DNA of 64,000 nucleotides, taken from contig NC_080081.1 of NCBI RefSeq assembly GCF_949987535.1, positions 65,369,603 through 65,433,602 of the forward strand. The letters are read 5' to 3'. Both the position numbers and the translations under genes were made by a program. Each line of letters begins with the position of its first letter. Position 1 is the stretch's first letter. The notes under the pieces were generated by a model, which worked only from the letters and a program-made list of their open reading frames with translations, made no database searches and had not been told where the DNA came from. The DNA is from Balaenoptera acutorostrata. Taxonomy: Eukaryota; Chordata; Mammalia; Artiodactyla; Balaenopteridae. Positions 12,001 to 25,200 of the stretch are shown here, in pieces.

Positions 12001-15000
12001 CAGTTTGCCTAGCTTTTCACTATATAGAAGTTTATAATCCTCATACAGTTGAGTACATCTGTCCTTTTCTTTATGATTTATGCCTTTAGTGTCAGAAAGT
12101 CTTTCTCTACCTAAGATTTTAATATATTCACCAAAATTCATCTATGTTTTGAATATATTTTCTACATTTAAATAAAACATCAGGATTTATTTTGTATTAA
12201 GGTATAAAATGTAGGACTCTACTTTTCTGGCAGGTGACTACTTAGTTTTCCCAGCATCAAAGTTGCATCCCCCTCCGTTGTCCTTACCCTAATTTAATGA
12301 TCCTTATTGCATTTATCACCTTATAGCTTACTACCTTATTTACTTATTTATTATATTTATGGTCTGCACGAGACAGAATTTAAACATCATGACGGAAGAA
12401 AATTTTGTCCATTTTTTTAACTGCTGTATCTCCAGTGCCTCAAACAGTGCCATGACACATAGTAGGCACTCAGTGAGTTTGGTTGAATGAATGAACCCAT
12501 TATTGAAAACATTTATATCTTGTTCAAAGATTTTAAAATCCATCTCTATTATGTTATGAGTCTTTATACACTGGGTCCTTCCAGAATCTATTTTATTTAA
12601 TCATTTTTCTAGCCTTTTGATTTCAGCATGCTTTTCACCCATTATGATATAATTTATAGTGAACTAAAACATTTTTTAAAAACATAAGTTCCATCCTTTT
12701 CCTCTTCCCCTTTTGTTTTTGTAGTCTCAAATTACCCGTTTTTGTTCAGTGAGTTTGTTACCAAACTATAGATAGCTATAGTTATTTTTCTGCTTTCTTT
12801 TTTTCTCTCCCTTTAACCTTTATACTATAATAAAATATTTAAAAACCTATCTTGGTAAAGAGTGGCAATTTTCTGGTTCTATTTATCACCTTGCTCAAAG
12901 TTTTGTGTATTTTTGTCCTTTTGTTTCTGATAGAAGAGTTCCTTTCAACATCTCTTGTAAGGCAGGTCTAGTGTTGATGAACTCCAGCTTTTGTTTGTCT
13001 GGGAAAGCATTTATTTCTCCTTCATATCTGAATGATAACTGTGTTATATATAGAGTATTCTTGGGTGACAGTTTTTATCTTTCAGTATTTTGAGAATGTC
13101 ATTCCACTCCCTCTTGGCCTGTAGGGTTTCTGCTGATAAATCTACTGATAGCCTAAAAGTGGGGGTTCCCTGGTAGGTTACCATCTTTTTTGCCCTAGCT
13201 GATTTTAAAATTCTTTGTCATTCACTTTTAACAATTTTAATATTATGTGTCTTGGAGAAGGTCTTTTTGCATTGACGTAATTAGGTGTTCTCTTAGCGTA
13301 ATGGACTTGTATCTCCAGTTCCTTCCCCAAGTTTGGGATGTTCTCAGCTATTGTTTCTTTAAATAAACTCTCTGCTCTCTTTTCCCTCTATTCTCCTTCT
13401 GGGATATGCACTATCCTAATGTTGCCCTTCCTGAAAGAGTCAGATAACTCTCTCAGGATTTCTTCCTTTTAAAAATCTTATTTCTCTTTCCTCTTCTACT
13501 TGTATCATTTCTAGATTGCTATCTTCCAGCTTGCTAATTCTCTCTTCCATATTGTCTGCTCTGTCTCCAGTGCTTCTAATTTGTGTTCTTCATCTCATTT
13601 ATTTCTTCAGCTCCAGAGTTTCTTTTTGTTTCCTTTTTATTTATTTTAATTATTTTTTATTGATGTATAGTTGATTTACAATATTGTGTTAGTTTCTGCT
13701 GTACGGCAAAATGAATCAGTTATACCTATACATATATAACCACTCTATTGAGTAGAGTTCCCTGTACTACACAGTAGGTTCTTATTAGTTATCTATTTTA
13801 TATATAGTAGTGTGTATATGTCAATCCCAATCTCTCAATTGTTTCTTTTTAGAGTTTTAGTCTCTTTGGTAAAATATTCTTTCTGTTCATTCATCTTTAT
13901 TCCTGGGCTCATTAAACTGCCTTTCTGAGTTTTCTTATATCTCATTGAGTTCATGGGCTGTGCCACTGCAGGTGGGGGAGTGGCAGTGAGGTTGTGGTCA
14001 CCTCAGTGGCTGGAGGGACAGGATCCCAGGCCCCACTGTTGGTCAGTTACATGTAGCCATGGGTGCTGGTGTGGTCTGGAGCCTGGAGTCATGTGTGCTG
14101 CTTCCCCTGCTGCTACTGTGTTCTCTGAAGCTGTGGGCACAGCTGCTGTGGTCAGAGGGCCAGGATTGCAGGCACTGATTCCACTGTTCCCTCGTTCCAT
14201 CTCTTCTAAGTGTTCCAATCCACCTGCCTTTAGATGTACAGATGTGTGGAGTCCTCTGGCAAACTGTTGTGGTGGACAGTGGCACCTTTGTTGAGTTGTG
14301 GATGTTTTATTGGTTGTAGATTGAAGGGGAGAGACAAAGGTAGTTTTTCACTCTGTCATGTTTCTGACATCACTGTGAATGTACCATATTTTCTTATCCA
14401 TTCACCCATTGATGGACATTTGGATTATTTCCAGTTTTGGCCTGTTATGAGTAATGTGGCTATGAACATTTGTGTACAAGTTTTTTGTGTGGACACAACT
14501 TTCATTTATCTTTGGTTAGTGCCAAGGAATAGGATTGCTGATACTTATGGTAAAGTGTATGTTTAATTGTATAAGAAATAGTTTCCAAAATGGCAGTACA
14601 ATTTCACATCTCTTCTTCTCTTTAGGTTTTCATTTTCTTTCGTCAAGTTTTGTAATTTTCAGCATACAGATCCTGCACATATTTTGTTACTTTATAAAAA
14701 AGTATTTCATGGGTTTTGGTGCTAATATAAATGGTTCAGTTGCTTAAATTTCTACTTTTCAATCGTTCATTGCTAGTATATAGAAATATAATTGAATTTT
14801 GTATATTGACCTTTTATACAATAACTGTTCAACTCACTTATTAGTTCTGTTAGCTTTTTTGTAGATTCCTTGGGATTTTCTAGGTAGGCAAGCATCTCAT
14901 CTACAAATAGAGGGGTTTTTTTTTTTTTTTTTTTAAATGTGTTTAAGATTTATTTATTTTTAATTTTTTAATTTTTTTAATTAATTAATTTATTTATTTT

Positions 15001-16150
15001 TGGCTGTGTTGGGTCTTCGTTTCTGTGCAAGGGCTTTCTCTAGTTGTGGCAAGCGGGGGCCACTCTTCATCGCGGTGCGCGGGCCTCAATAGTGAGAGTT
15101 TTATTTCTTCCTTTTCAATCTATAGGCCTTTTATTTCCATTTCTTGCTTTATTACATTGACTCCAATATAATTTTGAGTGGAAGAAGTGTGAACTGACAT
15201 CCTAGATGCCTAATCATTGGAAGAAAACATTCAGTCTCACCATTAAGATTGATATCAGCCATAGGTTTTTTTGTTTGTTTGTTTGTTTTGGGGGGGTGTA
15301 AATGCCCCTTGTCAGGTTAAGGAAGTTCCCTTTTTTCCTAGTTCACTGAAAGTTTTTATCATAAATGGATGTTAAATTCTGTTTAAAAAATTTTTTGCCT
15401 CTATTGAGATTATCATATGTTTTATTTTCCTTAGTTTATTGACATGGCAAATTACGTTATTTTTAGAATGTTGAACCATCCTTGAATTCCTGGAACAAAC
15501 ACTAAGTGGTCATGAATTTAAAATATATATATACTGCTGGATTCAATTTATTAATGTTTTGTTAAGGATTTTTGTAAATATGTTTATGAGGGATATTGGT
15601 AATTTTCTTGTCAGGTAATGTCTTTACTGGTTTTGGTATCAGGGTAATGCTAATCTGCTAAAATGAGTTTGGAAGTAGTCCCTATTCTTCTGTTTTATGG
15701 AAGAATTTGTTTAGATTTATATCTTCCTTAAAGAATTAAGTAGAATTCTCCAGTGAAGTCACTTGGGCTTGGACTTTTTTGTTGTTGTTGGAAAGTTTTA
15801 AACTACAAGTTCAATTTCTCTACAAGATATATTACCTTTTAAACTATTCAGGTTATCTATTTTTTCTTGAGCACATTTTAGTAGTTTGTGTCTTTCAAAC
15901 AATATCTCCATTTAATCTAAGTTGTCATATGTGGCACCTTTAAAATTTCTATAGTGATAAAATGCAATTAAATATCTTGTATATTAGTACTCTCCCACTT
16001 CACTGGTTTTATTAAATCATGGTCAGAAAATGTTGTCTGAATAATTTTTATATTTTAGAGTACCATTAAAGTTTTTTTATCTTCTTGTAGGATAAATTTC
16101 TTTTAAAATTTCATAGAAATGCTTTAAATATGTTTTCTCTGCACAATAGA

Positions 16151-16207
<57 letters not shown>

Positions 16208-19200
16208 TTTAAAATATATATATATATATTTTAAAATGGATAGTATTTGACCAGGGACACTCAGATCTTATCCTTGCTACCAACACCCCACTCCAAAGGG
16301 AAGTATATCCCTGAGGACCAAGCCGGGCAAAGGACACTCCTGGGTACTTTGGAGGTTTCTCTCTAAGTCCCAGTAGAGAATCCTAATGAGCGAACTTAGG
16401 TTGGATTCAGATCTAAAGCCTGACTCTGCTCTCTTCATCCTGGGTTTAATCTAGGAATATAGCCTTGTCTGTTATGGATAGTTTGGTGGGGGGGACCCAG
16501 AGCCCTGGAGTGAGAGTAGGAAAACCAAAGAATCATCCCAGTGCCTTTAATGCTTTGAGTATGACCACATGCCTCCCTCCACCATCTGTGCAGAGAAATA
16601 AGTGTCCAATGGGAAAGATAGGACCTGCCCCCAATGCAGATCCCACCGCTGTTCAACATGGTCTTAATAGTATCTTATAGAGTCCGCTTCTATCAGTATA
16701 AAATAAGTCTTGGTCATAGTTAATATTTTTGCTTTGAATTCAACTTTGATATTAATATTACAACTTTTAATGTTTTGAGATTTCACATTTGCATCTGATA
16801 TCTTTGTCCATCTCTTTATTTTCAAACTATCATTTTAATTTAGTTTTTGTTCCTGTATACAGCATATAGTGCATTTAGTTTTTAAACTTATCTAAAAGTA
16901 TTTGTCAGTATTTGATATGAGAGTAATGTGTTTGTATTTATTATCATTTCAGGTACGTTCGGCTTTATTTGCTATCATTTTACTTTGTTTTCTGTATTAA
17001 ACACTTCCTTGATATTTTTTCTTTAAATTTTTTTAACATTATGCTATTAGTTGATTTGTTTTTATTCAAGGTTTAATAATATGAAAGTTATAAACCTATT
17101 TTTAGAAAACATAATTGTACCTTTGTTTCTCCATCAGTATCCAGTTTAAAACTGGACTTGTACCTGGGAAGATAGAAATGCAACATGCTTTTACTTCTCT
17201 CTTCTGAGAAACCTAAATTAATGTGGAAAAAACCTGCAAATTTAAATCCATACTATTATCGAGAATTTTGTTATTTATCTTTGCTTTTAGAATCATTTGT
17301 TTACATTTCCACGTGCTACATTAACAATGATGATTTGGACTTAGTTCTGAATTTTTATGATTTTATTTCTTGACACCTTTTCTCTGTAAGCCGTCTTCCT
17401 TATTCCTGCCTTCTTCATTTTTATTCCTTGCTCAGTTGGCTCAAGCACTTCTCTGAGTAATCATTTTTAGGAAGGTTACATGGTTCACTGGGTGTTGGAG
17501 AGTGTACGTCTGTTGCTCCCACATATGAATAGTACTTTTTCTAAATGTATAATTATTGAGTTACTGTCCTTTCCCAGCAAACTCCACACACATTGTTTGA
17601 AGCTGCATTTATATAGCACACTCTTTGTTAAAAAAAATCTCAATTCTATATTTACTTGGGGTAGTTTTGGGAGGCACTGAAAGTGATAGTAGAGCCTAAA
17701 GCCACCCCAGGCCATCCTTTTGTGCCCCAATGATTCTGTCGGGCATGGTTCTGTAAATTCACTTTGTCAAGTAAGTTCTGATTTGTTGTAACATTTCTTT
17801 GCTACCCAGAGATCTGATAGTCTGTCTGGGATCAGAAAGGGCTTGTATTAAGAGAATGGCAACCTCAGGGGAGGTTCACCTCTTTTGGCCAATCAGTTCC
17901 CCATCCGCATCAACCTTTGCTCGCTAAGCCTGGGCAGAGGTAGTGGGTGCAGATGGAGAAGGGAGAAATTAGAGGGGGTGGGGAGATCTTACAGCTCAGC
18001 TTAGCCCAACAGTATCCATCTGTGGCCCGTTCCATTTGGCAGTGCCCCAGTTCTATTCGGCATCTATCCTCCCTCTTCTCCAGTCTTGGGCACAGTCTGT
18101 GAGCATTGCTTTGGGATCAAATCCCACTTGGGGTGGAATTTGGGTCACGTGTTGGAGGCTTCAGCAGGGCAAGAAATTGCTCCTCAATGACTACCTTGTC
18201 TCCAGCCATAGGGTAAAATGAGGCACAACTGCTGGCGCTATAAAACCGTCTCCTCCTACTACTAATGGGAGGAGCCCAGCCTCCAGGTTGTTTCTCCTTT
18301 GAAATGTATCTTACTAACATTCCTCACCCCCAAAGTGTACTTCCCACCCCAGCTGTGAGTCTCATTAATGTTTAACTGTCTTATTCACGGGGTGACTTGT
18401 TTCAAGAAATGAATATTACAAGACAAGAGCTTCCCTGAAGGTCCCTTATTCTATTGTTGTAGAACAGGTTTGGCCATAGTTTGATGACTTGCCCAGGACC
18501 CCCACAGCTCACTCATGGGAGAGCTGGAACACACATCTCTTCTACCATTCCCTTCTGTCTCCACGCTCTGTTGCTTTAGTTGATGACCCCAAGCTTAATC
18601 TTACCATTAAGTTGGGATTAGGGCTTTACAGTCAAGGGAAAGGTTAGTGTTGTTTTCACATATATTCTACATAGGAAAGAAAGAAAAAAAAAAGAATCAG
18701 GTGAAATTTTTACAGTTATTAGTAAAAAGCATTTTGTTAGGCAACTTCTGGAGACTTTAAAAATTATATTTATAAAGGCCTTTGTTGGTTAAATTCATAC
18801 TATATGTTAGGAAAAATCTGATACACTTGAAAGCTCTGAAGTTTTATTTTTACTTCTTTTTGCAGCAGCAAGATTAAGAGAATTGTGTACTTGATTGTAT
18901 CATCCTTCACTTTCAGGTATGTGAGACTCTAGAAAAGGAGGTAATTAAGTATGTATTAATTTAATATCAATATTTTTTAATGGCAAAGGATCTGGGAGGG
19001 AACAAAAAGCATTTCCACTGTCAGTATGTCGCTAAATAACATTTGTACCCCGTTTAATGCAATCTAATTTATCTTGGAATTTTAATTGAAGCTGAACATT
19101 AAGAATTGCAAAGAAATGGCATGTACCGAGTCTAATAGCAACATATTAACATGCTTTTTTTTTTTACCTGTAAAAGTAAAAATAATGACACATGCATTTC

Positions 19201-22200
19201 AAAATTCTATAGCTATAAGGAAAGTGTTTTAGTAAATACCTTATTCACCTGGAATTATTCCTTAATTCTGGAAACATTTTACTTAGATCTTTCTTCTCTA
19301 CATGATAGTAAGAGTTCATACTATGTTACAGATTCACACAATATACTTGCTTCCTTTTAAATTGATAATATTTTAATTTGCATTGCAATTGTGAAAAAGT
19401 GCTTTAAGATTAATTTATCTTCATAGATTATACAAATAGTATAATCAACTTATAGAGAATGTGTTTAGCATATATAGGAAGAAGGCTTAAGAGTTACTTT
19501 AGAGTTCAATTATGTATGTATTCATGGAATTGAATTCCTTCTTACGTGCCCAGAACTGTACCAGAACCATCCATTGATATGTAATCTTATATTTGTTGAT
19601 AATCTCACCGATAAGAAGCCTTACTGGTCAAAGTAGTCTTTTAAGGGCTTATGTTAGTCATGCTTTCACTTGGTTTTTATTACTAAACTCTTTAAAAATA
19701 TCAAGATTAATGAGGTTTAATTTACTGTGGGAAATTGATAGAAGACCCTTCTAAAATTCTTAAATTTTTAAGAAGAGTTTACAAGTGGAAACATGTAATT
19801 TTAATGCAGTTTGCCTATTCTGTCTTGGAGCGTTGGTCTGATGTGTCTTAATATAAAAGGGCATGATATCATGAAGTGGTTTAGTCGGAAATTTATTTCC
19901 CTAACAACTGCTTCTATTGGGTGAAAGCAGAGTAATTTATGTTCAGATTCTAAGAGCAGTTCTCCCTACCACTGAACAGTTTAATCCAAAATAATGACAT
20001 TTTGATATCAGATCATTGGGCTGAAGTTAGTCTACCTATAGGGGTGAAAACCACTTTATCCTTATTTGGTTTATTTATTTGTTTGTTGTAGAATATTTGG
20101 AATTTTGCTGATCTTTGTGGATGTGTCCCTCATCATTACAGACATAGTTGCCTCTGATAGCACGATGTATATTCCTTTGGAATATCATTCAGTTTCTTTA
20201 GCTATTGCTTTATTTTTTTTCATGGATGTTTTTCTTCGAGTATTTATAGAAGGGTAAGTTTGATTAATTTTTTTTTTTGATTAATTTTTTAAAAGCACAT
20301 AGAATTATTTCGTACTGCTATGAGAAGCATCCCAAGTAATTACCAGGTCAACCCAACTAAATATGCCCCTCTTTATCAGAATAATTCTCCTCGAAGGCAT
20401 ACTCCACAAGAGAAACAACAATCCAAATCCCAATTTCTATCAGATTGAGCTTTAATATTACTATTGCAACTGGCACTCTAGTCTCCAAACCATGTATTCT
20501 AGATGGTTCCTTCAACAGGTAAAGCTTAAAGGCTTTGCAGAATGGGGCCAGGCAGCTAATATGTCTACATGCACCTTATTAAGAGGAATATGTATGTGAA
20601 GTATAAATATTGATATTTTTATTGAGTTCAATGTAAATAAAAGCTGACAGTATATTAAATACTAGATAATAGATCATGAGCAAACCCTACCTCAGTTAAA
20701 ATAAAAATTTGTGGTACTTCCCTGGTGGTCCAATGGTTAGGACTCCATGCCTCCACTGCAGGGGGCGTGAGTTCGATCCCTGGTCGGGGAACTAAGATCC
20801 TGCAAGCTGCACGGCCAAAAAAATTTTTTAAAAATGAGAAATTTAAAAATAAATGAACAAAAACTTGTGTTAAGCTCTATGGGAGAGCTGAATCCCATCA
20901 GGGAGGCTTGGTAGTGAGGCAGCAGCTGATCTTCTTGGCTGCTGGCTCCCCGAGAAGGTGGGTGGAGGGAGCTGCAGCCTTGGAGCTGGACTGCTGTGGA
21001 GTCAGGGACTAAATTCCCCAGCCTCACTTCATCCAGAGTATTTCGGAACATGCTTGTCTCCTTCCTGGCTGAATCTCTGTCCTCATGCCTCTGAGCTAAG
21101 GACAGTTGCCCACTCCCAGGTTACTCAGAGCCTAAAGGGGCTACCCCAGGATTAGAAGAAGCTTTCCCCGGAGCCCCAGTGCCCATGGCTGAAGGCGCTA
21201 GTGTTGAGGAGGAGGTGCCGGGGCTGGAAGTTCAGCTTTGCACAGAGGAGGCCACACCAGGTCACTGGGATTCCACTGTGGGTGCAAAGCCAGGTGATGA
21301 GTTTGCAGGCCAAAGTAGTGGACCCGTCTTCCTCTCACAAGCTCCTTTCATGCACTTCTCACAGCCCGTTTCTCTAGGGCTATGACATGTTCAGCTTCCA
21401 TTGTCTGATAGCATGGCTCACCATCCCATCTCTCTCTCCTACCTGTGTGAAGGCAATGCTTGCCTCTTGTTCAATGGTTTGGTTATACCTCTTACTATAC
21501 TTATGGTTATACTTGCCATATTGATGCTTTTGTCCTATATAAGTATAAAATGAGTATGAATATTTTTTTCCTTAATCTAGTCTAGTAAATGCACTTTAAA
21601 TCATTCATCAAAGCAGAATTCCTTTTTTAAAAAAATATTTATTTATTTTGGCTGCGCTGGTTCTTAGTTGCGGCATGCGGACTCTTAGTTGCGGCATGCA
21701 CGCGGGATCTAGTTCCCCAACCAGGGATCTAACCCCGGGCTCCCTACATCGGGAGCACAGAGTCTTACCCACTGGACCACCAGGGAAATCCCAAACCAGA
21801 AATCTTAAGGGGGATGAGTCAAATAATTTGTGCTCTTAAAATATCCCTATCTCTTCTTTGGGGAAGCATAAACTTATATATTTTTTTGTTTTTTATTACA
21901 GGGTACGACCGTATTTTTCTGATATAGTTAACTCCTTAGATGCTGCCATTATTGTGGTGACTCTACTGGTCAATATCGCTTATATTTTCTATGACTTTAA
22001 GGTTCTTAAAGATTTCCCCGAGTAAGAAACATATGCTTCCCTTCTCTTAAAGTTTTTCTTTCTTAAAAAATATTTTCTGTGGCTTTCATTTTGTGTAATC
22101 TTTTTAACTCTGAATGTGCTAATTCTGTGCTAAATAAGCTGCTTGAAAATGAAACGTTGAGATAAATTTCCACATATCTGGAAACTAAAGGATGGTGGTG

Positions 22201-25200
22201 TTTAGGGACCAGTGAAGGGTGTCCACGCTGAGTACCTTTAGTTGAATGAAGAAGATGGCGCCCCCAAAGAAGAAACTGGGGACTTGCCTCTTGTCCTAAC
22301 TTGAACTTCTCTACATTTTGAAATTCCCGCTAAATTCCCACTTGCGCTTCAACCACAAATTTCTTACACGTGAAATTCCTGGGTTTTTCCTATAACCAAG
22401 AGAGTACTGGTTTGAGTTGATGAAAAATTTGAGTGACTCCAATGATGATTCTCTAAAAAGGAACAAATGGAAGAGAAAACGAGGTGACATGGGTAGAAAC
22501 ACAGAGGTAGAATTTTTGCAGTATAGTTCACATGATGAAAGCTGAGGCAAAGTTAGAACTGTTAGGGATCAAACAAAAATGTGTATGAGAGACCGATGGC
22601 TTCTTTTCTTTCTCCTCCTCTTTCTACTGTGGCAGTGAGAAAAAGAAGAGCAGAAGTGTTCTAGGATGTAGCTGCTGGGTGGCTCACTAGGCTTATTCCT
22701 TAGTCAGACAGCTTGCCGCTTCCTGCACTCCAGCTTCTCAGGACTTTGACTCAGGTCCCAACAAAACTTGATGTGATAAGCTTTTGGAGTTTTTGAAAAT
22801 AACCAGAACCAGTATGGTCTTCAGACAGGCAACCTCAGTATCACCAAAGAGCCTGACAGAAATACAAGAAGAAAAACACCTCAGGGCCCACTCTAGACCT
22901 ACTGAATCGGTATGCACACTCAAGCTAGAGAAGCAGTAGCCCAAACCATCAGTTCTTTGCCATCGTGTTTCTTCCTGATGGTAGGAGACACACTTGGGAA
23001 GTAACTCATCTGCTACCTGCCTGATGTGTGTTCACAGCTCTAGTGAAACCCTGTTACTCACGGGAGTTAACAGAGGGGAATAAGAATTCTGTTTTGATGA
23101 GAAGAAGATTGAAAAATGCTTGTCTTAAACCACAGAAGTTAAATCCACAAATTCTGGGAGTCTACCATATGACTTTTTCTTTAAACCAGAGTTTCTCAAC
23201 ACCAGCACTACAGATATTTTGGACCAGATAGATTTTTAGTAAGGGAGCTGTCCTGTGCATCGGTACTGAGCAGCGCCCCTCTACCCACTAGATGCAAGTA
23301 GCAGCCCCTCACAGGCAGTTGTGACAGCCAAAAATGTCCCTAGACATTGCCAAGTATGCCCGGGGTGGGTGGGGTGGGTGGGAGGCTTGGGCCAGGGGGG
23401 CGTGTACAAAATTGCCCCTGGTTAAGAACCACTGCTCTAAACTTAGTCCATACTGACAAAATCCTCTGTTTCTAAAGCAAAAATGAATCTTTTAAATTTA
23501 TTGTTAGATTGACAATGATTTTACGACCTCTACGACTTATCATTCTTATAAGAGTTTTTCATCTGGCTCATCAAAAAAGACATCTTGAAATGCTGACCAG
23601 GAGGATGGTAAGTGGGCAAAATATGTTTTATGATTCAGAAAAAATGTTTGTGTTTCAGGAAATACTGGCAAGGGTTGTAGATATCTATATATTGTTCTTT
23701 TTTTATGTTGATTTATGTTTTACAAATGAATGACTGTTTTAAACCCTCAGGTTTCAGGAAACAAACGGCGATACAAGAAGGACGGATTTGACTTAGATCT
23801 CACTTACATTACTGGTTTGTGAAGTTTCTCTCTTGATTTGCCTATATTAACATCACATTTTTCTTGTGTGTGAGTAATTATATGCTGATTTTGTTCTTTC
23901 CCTGTCTGAGGCATGTTCTTTCAAAGCATTTTTTATCCATGAAGACATATGCCACTATGATAGTGTGACATATTTGGAGTTTAACCCTGACAATGGAAAA
24001 ATCTTAATTTTCATCTCAATTCAGGGCTACTTGCTTATAGTATAGGAAGTTGAATGGATTTTCAGCTGACTCCATTCGTTTGGTTTAGAATTTATTGAGT
24101 TCTAGTAGGTATCCTCGGTCCCAAGGATTTCAGAGAGACCTGTTCTCTTCCTAGAACCCTAGAGATGAGGTCATTGCTTTGTAGGTCTCAGGTTTCTGAG
24201 TCAGGGGGGACACTGGAAAGCACCCTAGGAGTTCCCAACATTGCTGGAGCCCAGATCTCTCATTTTTCTTTGGTGTTTAAATAAGAAATAAATTCCCACC
24301 ACAGGGGGCCCTCCAGACTAAAGTCAATGCAAATCTGTTGCATAAGGCTGGAACCAGTTGAGACTTGGGAACACTGAATGTAATGGTCAAAATAGTGGAT
24401 ACTTTAATATCCAGTATTGGATATTAAAGTTGATTATCCTGAGGGTTAGTTAGCTTTTTTCCTGTCATTCTCAATCCTGAAAGTTCTTTTCTATGAAAAC
24501 AGTCTGATTATATGTAAGTCGAGTTCTCATATATTGTTTCACATCTATAACATTTGTTAATAGTGACTGTTTTGACTTCCAGAGCGTATTATTGCCATGT
24601 CATTCCCATCTTCTGGAAAGCAGTCTTTCTATAGGAATCCCATTAAGGTAAGAGTTTTTATCTAACAAATGCTCACATTTCTCAGTAAACATAGACTGTG
24701 GAATTGTACGATAACGTTGGCCCAGAGATGACAGTGTTCTCCTAAAAATTTACTCTTTCAGGTAAAAAATTATCGTGGATTGCTATCAATTAGCTTTCGC
24801 TCTGGGATGAATCACCTGCAAACTTAAATGACTTGTAACAGCAAACATTTACTTTGCTCGTGATAATGTGGTTTGAGAATTTGAGTTGGGCTTAACTGAT
24901 CAGGGACACACTTAGCTAATTTCAGCAGAGCTAACTCATGCATCTGTGGGCAGCAACTGGGCATCTGAGGGTTGGCTAGTCTAAAATGGCATTGCTGGAT
25001 GGCTCCAAGTGATGTTTCATTCTGTAACAGGCTAGCTCAGGCTTGTTCACATAAGGCAGTGGCAAGGACCTCACTAGCATCAAGCAGAAGAATGCAGAGG
25101 CCCTGGCTCTCAACTAGTATAATGTGGCTTCTACCTCATTCTATTGGACAAGCAAACTACAAACCCAGTTCAGATTCAAGCAGACAACAGATGCCGTCTC

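Larger units (their letters stand above)
14335..17150 (-). mobile_element. Old L1 ORF2 region with several nested insertions
   Basis: The + strand shows the complement of ORF2 blocks in order: the region near the Cys-rich end at 14390-14600, then RT-region text at 15350-15800, then upstream text at 15960-17100. It is interrupted by a truncated SINE (14905-15095), a (TA)n tract and an unrelated 450-bp segment (16240-16680). No frame is intact. Confidence 0.7.
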
